A stretch of 64,000 bases of DNA from JAOUEA01 sp963810945 (GTDB taxonomy: Bacteria; Actinomycetota; UBA4738; HRBIN12): contig CAWEPI010000013.1 of the NCBI GenBank assembly GCA_963810945.1, forward strand, positions 62,001-126,000. The letters are read 5' to 3'. The position numbers and the translations under genes were made by a program. The notes beneath the pieces are model-generated. The model was not told where the DNA came from. It ran no database searches and saw only the letters and a list, made by a program, of their open reading frames with translations. The stretch's first letter is position 1, and every line of letters starts with the position of its first letter. Shown here piece by piece: positions 1-10,085 of the stretch.

Positions 1-3000
1 GTGCACGGTCGAGACGACCCGACCAGTGGACACATCCAGAACCCGGACCGTCCCGTTGCCCCAGGCCGCAGCGACGAGCGAACCGCCGGCGCCGAAGGAA
101 GGCGCCTATGCACCCCCGTCCCCCGACCGGGTCGAGAGGAGCCGCTCTGTGGACGGGATCCCAGACCTTCAGCGTGCCGTCGTCTCCGGTGGAGGCGAGC
201 CTCGAGCCGTCGGCGCTGAACGCGACGTCGGTGACGTCACCGTCATGCCCCTGGAACGAGTGGACGCTGTCTCCGGTCTCGCCGTCCCTGATGTCGATGA
301 TGCCCGAGTCGTTCGGCACCTTCGGTCACGAAGACCCCCGAGGGGCTCCAGGCGAGGCTTCCCCCCACCCCGGGCACCTCGAGGTCGAGTCGCGACGCCA
401 CCACGGAGCGGTGGAGCGCCTCCTCCGCTTCCGGGAGAACGGTCCCGTCCGATGAGCGCGTCGTCTCGACGGCCTTGCTCGCGAGTAGGACGCTGAGCTC
501 CGGGTCGACATCGATGTTCGCAACCGCGGCGGTGGCGAGCTCCCTCGCCGTCGCGACCCGGGTCTCGCGCTGCGCCCTGTTGCTTGGCTCGTTGCGACGA
601 CGGTGAGCGATCCGGCGATGAGAGCCGCGGCCGCGAAGACGGCAACGAGGCCGCGCAGCCGGCGTGCCGATCGCCGTCGATCCGCCCCTCGTGCTCGCGG
701 CGCCGCTCCTCCTCTCCATGCTCCCGTTCGCGCTGATCGACGCTCGCCTTCAGGTAGGCACGCTCGGGTCGCCCGATCGCCAGGTCCGTGGCCGCGGCCC
801 AGGTCTCGAGCTGGTCCAGTCGGGCACCCCGCATGAGGAAGCTTGGGTCGCCGTCGGCGCCTCGCCACTCGGCGGTCGCACGCGCCAGGCCGCGCTCCTG
901 ACGGAGGTCTTCTCGAGCGTGGTCGATCCACGTTCGCAGCCGTCCCCAGGCGCTCAGCAGCGCCTCGTGGGCGATCTCGACCGTGGGCTCCCGGGTGGAG
1001 GGCTCTCGGTCGAAGGTGAGGAGCCGGTGGCGCCCGAAGGTGTCCACGACGGTGTCGATCGCCTCCTGGTCCACATCGAGGGCGTCGAGTTCACTGCGCG
1101 CGACGCGGCGCCGTGTGTCCTGGCGGCCCTCTCCAAGGGTGACCAAGCGCAAGAAGGTCTGTTTGGTGGCTCGTCGGCCCTGTTGGTCGGTCGCTTCGAA
1201 GATCCGTTCGGCTCGGGCGGACAAGGCGCCCGTGATCCCGCCGAGCTCCCGGTATGCGGTGAGGGTCAATCGATCCTCGTCTCGACGTTCGAAGAGCTCC
1301 GTGAGGGCGTACTGCAGGAGCGGGAGAGCGCCGGGTTGATGGGCGACATCGGCGATCATCTCCGCCACCAACCCGGGCTCGGGCAGAACGCCGACCCGTT
1401 CTACGGGGCCTCGGATCGCCTGCTCGAGCTCGTCGGGCGTGAGCGGAGGAACGGCTTCGGTCCGTTCAGCGAGCAGCTCCCCGAACCGGGGGTAGATGAG
1501 CGGGCGGTCGTAGAAGTCTGCCCTGAGGGTCACGATGACGCGGAGCCGGCTCTCGGGGTCGGCGACGGCCACGCGAAGCGCCTGGAGGAACAGCTCCCGC
1601 TCTGGCTCGTCGGTGGTGAGCGTGAAGACCTCCTCGAACTGATCGACCACGAGCACGACTCCGCCTGCCCGGGCGCGACCAGATCCACCGCCTCGAGCAG
1701 GCCTCGAGATCCGGAATCGAGCCGTTCGCGCAGCCGGGCGACAGGTCGCACCGCGATCCGAAGGAGCGCGGCCTCGAGCTCGTCGAGGGGGTGTGCTCCG
1801 GGAACATCTCGGCGATGAAGGGATCTTCCGCGCCCCCAAGGCTCCGTGCCTGATCGCCGGAACCAGTCCCGCGCGGACCACGGAGGATTTCCCGCCCCCG
1901 CTCGGGCCGACGACGGCAAGGAACCGGGATCCGGGCCCCGTCTCCACCAGCCTGGCTGATGAGGCGCCGGGTGAGCTCGCTCGCGCCCGAAGAAGTCGAG
2001 GGCGTCGGCCTCGGTGAACGCCCGGAGGCCCTTGTAGGGGTTCCGTTCCTCGGCGCGACGAAGATGCGGACCATCGCCGTGGGTTCGAGGGCCGCGCGGG
2101 CCGCCACGGCGAACGCATCCGCCTCGGGTGCACCCGACCCGAGCGCAGCCCTCTCGGCCAGCTCCAACGAAGGACGTTTCGTTCGGCAGCAAGCGCTCTG
2201 ACGAGGATGGCGAGCCCCTGGACGTCCTCCGCGGGTTCGAGCGCCGGACCGCCCCCGATCAGGAAGTCCCCGAGGTAGGCGTTTCCATCCAGGTCGAAGA
2301 GGATGTTGGACGATCGGACGTTCCCGTGAGCGATGCCTTGGCGATGGGCGAACGCGAGCGCCAAAGAGATCTGCTCGACGACGCGAAGGGCCCGGTCTCG
2401 CTCCAGGCGCTCTCCTCTCTCCTCGATGGCTCGAAGACTCCCTCCACGGAGGTACCGAGAAACGATGTAGGCACGACCCGGCTCCCGCCAGTAGTCGTAG
2501 ATCGGGGCGATGTGGGGATGCTCCAAGGCGGCGATGGCCTGGGCATCCGGGTCGAAGCGACGGACGAACTCCGGGGCGCCGGCGGTGGCTTCGTTGAAGA
2601 TCTTGACGGCCACGTCCCGTTCGACGTGAGGCTGGATGGCGCGGAATACGACCCCAGTGGGGCCGTCGTCGATCTTCTCCAGGAGCCGGTAGCCGCGAAG
2701 GGGTTCTCCGCGCAGATCGAGTCCGGGATCCTGCTTCAGGATCCGTTCGTGAAGCTTCACGAGCTCCGGGGAGGGATCGATGCCCAGCTCATCCGCCAGG
2801 ATCTCCCTGGCTCGCTGGTACGAACCCAGCGCCTCGGCCTGTCGTCCTTCCCGGTAGTAGGCGAGCATCAGGAGGCCCCAGAGGCTTTCTCGCCAGGGGT
2901 GCCGGGCAAGCAGCGTCTCGAGCTCCCCGATCGCCCGAGCCTGGGTGCCGCTCGCCAGCAGCCCTTCGATCCGCACCTCTTGGGCTTCGAGGCGAAGCTG

Positions 3001-3450
3001 ATCGAGCCGGGCGGCCTCCACGAGGAGCGAGGGTTGGTCCACGAGGTCGGCAAGGGCCGGTCCTCGCCACATCGCCAGGGCATCGTCGAGCGCCGCGACC
3101 GCGATCTCCGGATCCACGGGGAGGGCCTTCCTCGCGTTCCTCATCAACGCGTCGAACCGCGTGGCGTCCAACTCGGAGGGGTCGAGCCGCAACCGGTAAC
3201 CGGGTGCGTGGCTCTGGATCCGATCGTGGCCGAGGGCCTTCCGTAGGTGCGAAACATACGTCTGGATGATGTTCCGGGCTTGCTGCGGCGACTCGTCGCC
3301 CCAGATCTCGTCGACCAGGGTCTCGGCAGGGACGAGCTGGTTCGCGCGCAGGAGGAGATGGGCCAGGACTGCGCGCTGCTTCGGCCCGCCGAGCGGGATG
3401 GCTCCGCTTCCTGCGTCTACCTCGAGCGGGCCGAGGACGCGGAACTGCAT
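1..3450 (-). pseudogene. BTAD/SARP - pseudokinase - nSTAND1 NTPase - WD40 regulator, frameshifted, runs off the left edge
   Basis: Large multidomain signalling protein. From the ATG (MQFRVLGPLEVD) come an OmpR-type winged helix (about residues 1-95), a bacterial transcriptional activator (BTAD) helical domain to about 245, and a protein-kinase fold to about 400 that keeps the VAVK lysine but has HGN in place of HRD and DFL in place of DFG, so it is probably a pseudokinase. Then comes an nSTAND1 NTPase: the NPYKGLRAF lead-in, Walker A GPSGGGKSS, VVDQFEEVF as Walker B, and TLRADFYDR. A transmembrane stretch and WD40 repeats (for example GHDGDVTDVAFSADG) follow and continue beyond base 1. The reading frame changes about ten times (near 2170, 2055, 1985, 1945, 1835, 1800, 1675, 690, 595, 330, 105). 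Each piece is clearly coding, so it is either a decaying gene or badly assembled sequence. Domain identity is firm; exact frameshift sites are not. Confidence 0.8.
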
Positions 3451-3800
3451 CCTCCCCCCGCATGAAGCCCCATCGTGTTCGGCGTCCCGGCCCCCATCGC
3501 GCAGCTCCATGGGAAGACTGATCGATCTGACGCATGCGGCCGAGTATCGACCCACCGGTTCCCGGCCGCCAGACCCTACGTCGGATTGTCGCCTAGTCAC
3601 GGGCTCCAGCCTTGAGCGAGGCGCTTGAGAACAGCTGGAAAGAGGGCGTACAGCCGTTCTCAAGCCCCATCCGGCAACCTCGCGCTGGCCGTCATGGAGG
3701 GCGGCTGGAGAGGAGGGCCTCGGCCGCTGGCCGAGCACAGAGACGGTCCTGAAACCTCGGGACGACGGAACCGGATCGACAGGTCCGGGAAGGAGGAGGC
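3451..3800. other. Divergent intergenic region
   Basis: About 350 bases between the leftward BTAD-STAND gene and the rightward cupin gene. It should carry both promoters. A purine-rich GGGGGGAGG lies directly against the regulator's ATG, closer than a normal ribosome binding site, so that start is not certain. The cupin ATG is preceded by GGAAGGAGGAGGC, a good Shine-Dalgarno. I see no convincing gene, repeat or hairpin. Confidence 0.5.
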
Positions 3801-4276
3801 ATGAAACGAGCAGTTAGATGGACACTGGTGAGCGTCGGCCTCGCCGGCGTGATCACGGCAATGACCCTCTCGACCAGCGGAGCGACGCCGCCAGTCAGGA
3901 TTGACGAACACCCCGTTGGCGCGGGGGATCAACACTTCAGACGGGACCATCCCGGTGAAGGCCGGAACGGACGTGGCGATGGCGCAGATCACCGTCGGAC
4001 CCGGGCGGGTCCTCGGGGTGGCACTCGCATCCGGGGGGCGCGATCATCGTCGTCAAGCAAGGCTCGCTCACGGTACACCGAGTCGGTCGGCAGCAAGTGC
4101 GAGACCAGGACGTACACCGCCGGGCAGGCGTTCGTCGAGCGACCCGGCGAAGTGGATCAAGTCATCAACGACGGGCACGGATCCCGTATGTCCTGTTCGT
4201 CACCTTCCCGCGCGTGCCTCATGGGGCCTCCGCGAGGACCGACGAGCCGGACCCAGGCACCTGTCCAGGTCTCTGA
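3801..4276 (+). pseudogene. Secreted cupin-domain protein, frameshifted
   Basis: Starts at an ATG behind a strong GGAGGAGG. The first 28 or so residues form a signal peptide (MKRAVRWTLVSVGLAGVI...). Reading across frames recovers one small cupin: TNTPLARGINTSDGTIPVKAGTDV is followed in another frame by GGSSGWHSHPGG (cupin motif 1 with the HxH metal ligands), then VVKQGSLTVHR, then YTAGQAFVERPGEVDQVIND (motif 2 region), ending in a third frame at a TGA. Frame changes lie near 3899, 4010, 4095 and 4185. The family (RmlC-like cupins) covers enzymes and sugar or metal binders; nothing fixes the ligand. It is divergent from the BTAD-STAND gene and 89 bases before a lipoprotein gene. Confidence 0.65.
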
Positions 4277-4365
4277 TGACGTCACCGAGCGCGACGTCCC
4301 GCGCACGGGGCGTCGCGCTCGGCGGGCGGATGTCGGAGGGCGGAACGGATAAGGAGGTCCACCAC

Positions 4366-5053
4366 ATGATCAAGTTGACCAGCCAGAAGCCGATCGTCCT
4401 CGTCGCGATATTGATGGTCGCGGCGGGGGTCCTCGCGGCGTGCAGCTCGGCGGGTGATGACACGCAGTCGGGGGTCAGCGGATCCAGCCCGACGTCGGAT
4501 CCGTCCTCCGCACGTCTTCAAGACGTTCGATGCGAACTTCGACGCGAAGTACCGGATCACGATGAACCTCTGGACGGCTATAGCGCGTGACGATCGGAAC
4601 CCGGTGGTCTTCGGGACCGACGGCGGTCAGGGAATCAGCACGTGGACCGTCCGGAACGTGTACGCCGAGCCGTGCAGATGGGCCGGCACGCTGCTCGACC
4701 CACCGATCGATCCATCGGTAGATGGTCTCGTCGCCGGCTTGACGAGCCAGAAGGACCGACACGCGACGGCGCCGACCGACGTCTCGCTCTCCGGGTTCAC
4801 CGGCAAGTACATGGAGCTCACGACGCCCGCCCGGATCGACCTCGCCGACTGCGACGGACGGCGAGTTCCGGAAGCTGGGTCGATCGGGGGGGACAGAGGA
4901 ACTACGGAACCCGGTCAGCGCGATCTCTTGTGGATCGTCGACGTCGGCGGCACCCGACTGGTGATCGATTCCGCGCTCGGACCAGACACGACGCCGCAAG
5001 ACCGTGTCGACCGCACCCAGATGGTGGAGTCGATCCGCATCGAACCGGTCTGA
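4366..5053 (+). pseudogene. Putative lipoprotein, frameshifted, function unknown
   Basis: An excellent AAGGAGGTCC stands just before the ATG. Residues 1-24 are a signal peptide ending in a lipobox (GVLAAC, then SSAGDD), so a lipid-anchored extracytoplasmic protein is expected. The frame changes near 4510 and again near 4865; the segments TFDANFDAKYRITMNLW, DVSLSGFTGKYMELTTP and RDLLWIVDVGGTRLVID read as one globular domain. The C-terminal DVGGTRLVIDSALGP...MVESIRIEP pattern resembles secreted proteins of unknown function seen in soil actinobacteria and Chloroflexota, which is a recollection rather than a search. It follows the cupin gene and may share its transcript. Confidence 0.6.
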
Positions 5054-5112
5054 GACCGAATGGGTGGCGTACCAGAGGTGACCGGGATCCGCTACTCGAT
5101 GTAATCGAGGCC

Positions 5113-5136
5113 GCCGAGGTGCCCCACCACCTCGGC
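5113..5136. terminator. Possible terminator hairpin (no T-tract)
   Basis: A perfect 9-base inverted repeat, GCCGAGGTG and CACCTCGGC, with a 6-base loop lies between the end of the lipoprotein gene and the 3' end of the tRNA-Leu gene on the opposite strand. No run of T follows on either strand, so termination is only a guess. Confidence 0.3.
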
Positions 5137-5175
5137 GCCCGTGGGGGTGTCGCTGACGCCCGAGTTCGCTTTCGG

Positions 5176-5260
5176 TGCCCGGGGTGGGATTCGAACCCAC
5201 ACGCCCCTGAGGGGCAAGCGCTTTTAAGGCGCCGTCGTCTGCCAGTTCCGACACCCGGGC
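5176..5260 (-). tRNA. tRNA-Leu (anticodon UAA)
   Basis: Class II tRNA of 85 nt. The 5' GCCCGGG pairs with the 3' CCCGGGC (7 bp), discriminator A. The anticodon loop CTTAAAA gives UAA, which reads codon UUA. There is a long variable arm around TGCCCCTCAGGGGCG and a standard T arm with GGTTCGAATCC. CCA is not encoded. UUA is a rare codon in such GC-rich genomes. Confidence 0.95.
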
Positions 5261-5392
5261 CGGACACCCGATGCTAGTCGCGCTGACGGGGCCGTGTCGC
5301 CGGCCGATCGGACCTGCGACCGCCGGTGACATAGGATCGGCCTGCAGCGGATCCGGGTGAAGGACCCGTTACGTCCCGTCGATAAGGAACCC

Positions 5393-6722
5393 ATGAGCCT
5401 CGAGGTGACGCACGATCTGAACGTGGATCCGCTCGAGCGCCTCGCCGCGCGCATCCGCGAGCGCCAGGCGGTCGCGGCCGTCGTCGGACTCGGCTACGTC
5501 GGGCTCCCGTTGCTGGTGGGCATCCATGGGGCCGGCTTCCCCACGATCGGGCTGGATTCCGACGCCTCGAAGATCGACGTGCTCCGGGCCCGGCGTTCGC
5601 ACATCGTGGACGTGCTCGACTCGGAGATCGAGGCGATGGACGACGCGACGTTCTCCGCGACCCCGGACGTGCTCCGCGACGCCGACGTGATCATCCTGTG
5701 CCTGCCCACCCCCCTGGCCGACGGCGCCCCCGACCTCACGACGGTGCTGACCGCGGCCGAGGACGTGGCGCGCTACCTGACGCCGGGCACGCTGGTCGTG
5801 CTGGAGTCCACGACCTACCCGGGCACCACCGAGGAGCTCCTGCGTCCGATCCTCGAGGAGCCCGGGCTGATGGTGGGCCGCGACATCGCGCTCGCGTACT
5901 CGCCGGAGCGGATCGATCCCGGGCAACAAGGATCATCCGCTCGACGCGACGCCCAAGATCGTGGCCGGGCTCACCGAGCGGTGCCGGGAGCTCGCGACCT
6001 CGTTCTACTCGCAATTCATCCACACCGTCGTGACGACCTCCTCGCCCCGCGAGGCGGAGATGGCGAAGCTGATCGAGAACACGTACCGGCAGGTGAACAT
6101 CGCGTTGGTGAACGAGCTCGCGATCCTGGCGCGGGAGCTCGGCGTCGACATCTGGGAGGCGCTCACGGCCGCGGCCACCAAGCCCTTCGGGTACCAGCCG
6201 TTCTGGCCGGGCCCGGGGGTGGGCGGCCACTGCATCTCGATCGACCCCACGTACCTCTCGTGGCGGGTCGGCCAGCAGCTCGGGTACCGCGTGGAGTTCA
6301 TCGAGCACGCGAACGAGGTGAACAACCGGATGCCCGACTACGTCGTGGCCCGCGTGGGCGAGGCGCTGAACGACGCGGGCAAGCCCATCAAGGGCTCGCG
6401 GATCCTCGGCGTAGGCGTGGCCTTCAAGCCGGGCGTCGACGACCTACGGGAATCCCCATCCTTGGGCGTGCTCGACCGCCTCGCCGTCAAGGGCGCGCAG
6501 GTGACCTACCACGACCCGTTCGTGCCGGCGTGCGTCGTGGGCGGGGTGCCGCAGACCTCGGTGCCGCTGGACCCCGGGACGGTGGGCACGCAGGACCTCG
6601 TGGTGATCCTCACGCCGCACCCGGGCCTCGACGTGCCGGCGCTCGTGAACGATGCGGCGATGGTCTTCGATACGCGGGGCGTCACCAGGGGGATCGACGC
6701 GCCGCACGTGGTCAGGCTCTGA
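5393..6722 (+). CDS. UDP-N-acetylhexosamine/UDP-glucose-type nucleotide sugar dehydrogenase (one frameshift)
   Basis: NAD-dependent four-electron oxidation of a UDP-sugar to the uronic acid, for surface polysaccharide precursors. The N-terminal Rossmann motif VVGLGYVGLP lies near residue 32, ESTTYPGTTEELL follows, and the catalytic cysteine is in GVGGHCISIDP near residue 279; this GGHC context fits the WecC/WbpA/TviB group better than UDP-glucose dehydrogenase. The C-terminal NAD/UDP-binding domain (GVAFKPGVDDLRESPS) is intact. One extra G in a GGG run near 5921 splits the frame; without it the gene reads as 442 residues. The ATG chosen follows TAAGGAA; a GTG 36 bases upstream is less well placed. 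It stands alone, with no glycosyltransferases nearby. Confidence 0.88.
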
Positions 6723-6734
6723 GGCGCCCCTGCC

Positions 6735-7599
6735 TCACGACGCCCGGACCGTGACGCTGTCCATGTAGATCGCGTCCTTCGGAGCCTGGGACGCGAAGTC
6801 TCCCTGTTTCGCCTTCTGCTCGTTCACGACGGGCAGCTGCTGGATCGTCTTGGCCACATCCAACCCCTTCGTGATGTGGCCGAAGATCGTGTAGGCGGGG
6901 TTCGTGTCGAGATTGGTGCCGTTGGGCCCGCTGATGAGGAAGAACTGGCTGCCGCCGGTGTTGGCGCCCGAGTTGGCCATCGCGAGCGTGCCGGCGACGT
7001 AGGTCTCGTTGCCCGTGAGCTCGTCGGGGATCGTGTATCCGGGACCGGCGGTGCCGCCGTCCGTGGGGCTGCCGCCCTGGATCACGTCGATGCTCGTGTC
7101 CAACCGGAAGAAGTACTGCCCGTCGAAGAAGTGCTTCTTCGCGAGGAAGACGAAGCTGTTGACGGTCTCGGGCGCGGTCTTGGGATCGAGCTCGATCACG
7201 ATCGTGCCGCACGACGTCACCATCGTGGCGGTGTACGTCTTCTTCTGGTCGATCGTCATGGGGGGCGGTCCCGAGAACTGCGGCTTGGGCTTGCCCGCGT
7301 CGGGGGGCGCCTTCGCGCCGCACGCGACCGTCGTGGGCGCGGGCACGGGGGTGACGGTCCCGGTCTGGGTGCCCGGCGGCTTCGCGGGCGTCGCCGAGGC
7401 GGACGGCGCCCCGGAGGCCGCCGTGCCGTCGTTCCCACCGCCCAGCAGGATGCCCGCCCCCACCGCCACCAGCGCGAGCGCGACGACGGCCGCGACTCAC
7501 CCCCAGGATCAGATCCCGGCGGCGCTTGCGCTGGTTGCGCTCCGCCTGGCGGCGGGCGGCCAGCTTGGCCAGCTGCCTCTCTCGTGCACGGCTCGGCAT
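6735..7599 (-). CDS. Membrane-anchored cyclophilin-type peptidyl-prolyl isomerase (one frameshift)
   Basis: Catalyses cis-trans isomerisation of prolyl bonds, here outside the membrane. A basic N-terminus (MPSRARERQLAKLAARRQ) leads into a transmembrane helix (about residues 33-53) and a Pro/Thr/Ala linker, then a cyclophilin domain: HFFDGQYFFRLD, VIQGGSPTDGG, GTLAMANSGANTGGSQFFL. The GSQFF core is present; residues after FFR differ from human CypA, as is common in bacteria. An indel near 7497, inside the membrane helix codons, breaks the frame; removing one base gives 287 residues. The stop lies 12 bases from the converging sugar dehydrogenase stop. Confidence 0.9.
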
Positions 7600-7612
7600 A
7601 CGGCGAAGGAGG

Positions 7613-9035
7613 TTACCCGACGCCGAGCATCTCGAAGGCCAGGCCGTCGAGGATGTCGGTCTCGCTCACCAGGGCCCGCTCGAAGCCGAACCGTCGCATC
7701 ACCGTGGCCAGGATCACCGCCCCCGCCACGATCACGTCGCCCCGGCCGGGCGCCATCACGGGGATCGCCGCCCGCTCGGCGTCCGTCATGCGCGGCGAGG
7801 TCGCGCAGCAGCCGCTCCACCTCCTCGCGGGCGAGCCAGGTCCGGTGGATCCGGTCGGGGTCGTACCGGTCGAGGCCGAGCGCGATCGCCTGCAACGTCG
7901 TGGCCGTGCCCGCGACCCCGACGAGCGTGCGGGCGCCCGCGATCGGCACCGTCCGCGCCGCCTCGTCGACCACGCGCCCGACCTCCGCCTCGAGCGCCGC
8001 GAGGTCGTCGGGCGACGGCGGGTCGCTGCGCACGAGCCGCTCGGTCAGTCGGACGCTCCCCATCTGCGTGGAGACGGCGCGCTCGGCGCGTCCGGGCGCC
8101 GAGCCCGTCACGAACTCGGTCGACCCACCGCCGATGTCCTGCACGAGGTAGGGGCCGGGGACCTCGTCGGGATCGAGCCCGTAGGTGCCGCCCAGGTAGG
8201 AGAGGCCCGCCTCCTGCTCCCCGGTCACGATCTCCAGGGCCGAGCCGGCGTGCGCGGCCACGGCCGTCGCGAACGCGTCCCGGTTCTCGGCGTCGCGCAC
8301 CGCGCTGGTGGCCGCCACCCGGATCCGCTCGGCGCCGAGCGCGCGCGCGCGACGGCAGAACCCGGCGAGGACCTCCACGGTGCGCGCGAGGGCGTCGGGG
8401 TCGAGCCGGCCCGTGCGATCCACGCCCTGGCCTAGCCGGGTGATGACCATGTCCCGCGCCAGCTCGAGCGGGGGCTCGCCCGGCTCGAGCACGATCAGGC
8501 GGCAGGAGTTCGTTCCCTGGTCGATCGCGGCCACGCGGCCGCTCCGCTCCTCCGGGTGCACCGGCGCGACGCGGGCGGCCACCCACGCCCCGACCGGGTC
8601 CTCACCGCCGGCGAGGTGATAGGCGTAGTGGGCGTGCAGGCATTTCACGCCCGTGCGCGTGCCCGCCACGCCACCCCAGTCCCGTGCCTCGGGCAGATCG
8701 CGCGCTCGCTCCGCGGCGTACGCATCGTGCGCCGCGTCCAGGGCCGCCCCGAAGGCCGCGTCGTTCACGGCCCGCTCGTTGAGGCGCGCGATCCACCCTT
8801 CGGACTCGAGACGCGCGACGGCCTTGACGGCGATGGGACACGTCAACCAGAAGGTCGTGGGGAACGGATCGCCGTTCGCGTCCAGCGGCGCGTTGCGGAT
8901 CACGAGCGGGTGGCCGCCGGTGCAGCGGCAGACCACGACGAACGGCGTCGTGGGCTCCCGTCCGAGCTGCTCGCGCACGGCGACGAGGTCGGCCGCGCGG
9001 AGCTCTCGGTGGCGGGTGAGCGACAGGGGTTCCAT
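7613..9035 (-). CDS. DUF501 - Ppx/GppA exopolyphosphatase fusion (one frameshift)
   Basis: Two families in one frame. Residues 1 to about 165 are DUF501: VVCRCTGGHPLVIRNAPLD and PFPTTFWLTCP, ending near GVKCLHAHYAYHLAGG. Residues from about 172 are an ASKHA-fold Ppx/GppA phosphatase: AAIDQGTNSCRLIVLEPGE (phosphate-1 loop), AATSAVRDAENRD, DIGGGSTEFV and VGVAGTATTLQAIAL. The enzyme would hydrolyse polyphosphate or pppGpp. In Mycobacterium the two are adjacent separate genes (Rv1025, Rv1026). An extra base near 7791 shifts the last 60 residues; corrected, the chain has 473 residues and ends EMLGVG. The ATG beginning MEPLSLTRHREL suits DUF501. Confidence 0.85.
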
Positions 9036-9074
9036 ACGACGCCCATGTTGGCAGAGCGCGCGATACTGCCCCGC

Positions 9075-9615
9075 ATGCGCGTCAGGCCGTTCACCCCGAT
9101 CGCGACCGCGCGCCTGCGCCTGCGGCGGTTCCGGGCCGAGGACGCCGCCGCGTTGGCGGCCTATCGGAGCGACGCCGAGGTCGCCCGGTACCAGGGCTGG
9201 GAGGCGGGCTACACGCGCGCCCAGGCCGACGCGTTCGTACGCGAGATGGCCCGTCGCGGAGCCGGGCGAGCCGGGCGGATGGTTCCAGGTGGCGATCGCC
9301 GATCCGGCGACCGACGCGCTCCTCGGGGATTGCGTCGTCCATCCCCACGCGGACGATCCTGCCGTCGTCGAGGTCGGATACACCCTCGCGCCGGCGCACC
9401 AGGGTCACGGCTACGCGACGGAGGCGGTGGCCGCGATCGTGGCCTACGCCTTCTCGACGCTGGGGGCCGAGTGCGTGCGTGCCGTCACGGACGCCCGCAA
9501 CGTGGCATCGATCGCGGTCGCGGAGCGCATCGGCATGACGCGGGTGTCGTCCATGCACACGACGTTCAAGGGCGAACGATGCGTGGAGTACGTGTACGAG
9601 ATGGCGCGCGCCTGA
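9075..9615 (+). CDS. GNAT family N-acetyltransferase, RimJ/RimL-like (one frameshift)
   Basis: Acetyl-CoA-dependent N-acetyltransferase of the type that modifies protein N-termini or small amines. The start (MRVRPFTPIATARLRLRRF) is typical of the RimJ/RimL subfamily. The acetyl-CoA binding motif A is VGYTLAPAHQGHGYATEAV, followed by VRAVTDARNVASIAVAERIGM. One extra C in a CCC run near 9250 breaks the frame between LVREMA-like and VAEPGEPGGWFQ segments; corrected length 179 residues. It is convergent with the S1-domain gene, 4 bases apart. Confidence 0.85.
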
Positions 9616-9619
9616 CGCG

Positions 9620-10027
9620 CTACTTGCGCTTGTGCTCCACCGCGCGCTTGAAGTCGACCTGGCGCTCTTCGCTCTGCTTCATGAACTTCTTGAGCTTCTG
9701 CTCGAACTCCGGATCGCTGCCCCGCCGTTGGCGCGTGGGTGGTGGACCCTGGAGCGCCTTGATCGAGAGATCGATCTTGCCGTCCTCCTTGATCGCCAGC
9801 ACCTTCGCCTTGACGACGTCGCCCTCCCGCAGGTGGTCGTGCACGTCCTTGACGTAGTTCAGGTCGATCTCGGAGATGTGGACGAGGCCGAGCCTTCCGT
9901 CCTCCAACTTCAGGAACGCCCCGTACGGCGTGATGCGTTCGACGGCGCCGTCGATCACCGCCCCGACTTCGATCTCTGCGATCTCGGATCCCCTTCCCGT
10001 GTGCGCGTCCGAGCGGTTCCCGGACAC
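9620..10027 (-). CDS. Single S1-domain RNA-binding protein
   Basis: 135 residues with one S1 OB-fold domain at about 22-95: VGAVIDGAVERITPYGAFLKL, GLVHISEID, LREGDVVKAKVLAI and GKIDLSIKAL are the classic S1 strands. The C-terminal 35 residues are highly charged (FEQKLKKFMKQSEERQ). Similar small proteins (YugI/GSP13 type) associate with ribosomes; that role is inferred from family. The GTG used lacks a good ribosome binding site; a start closer to IAEIEVGAVIDG, behind GGGAAGGGG, is possible. It ends the leftward mfd-eno cluster. Confidence 0.85.
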   Translation of the reverse strand: MSGNRSDAHTGRGSEIAEIEVGAVIDGAVERITPYGAFLKLEDGRLGLVHISEIDLNYVKDVHDHLREGDVVKAKVLAIKEDGKIDLSIKALQGPPPTRQRRGSDPEFEQKLKKFMKQSEERQVDFKRAVEHKRK

Positions 10028-10085
10028 CCCCGTGCGGCCCGCGGACGGGCGCAGGCGGCCAGTCTGCGGGAATCACCATCCCGCG

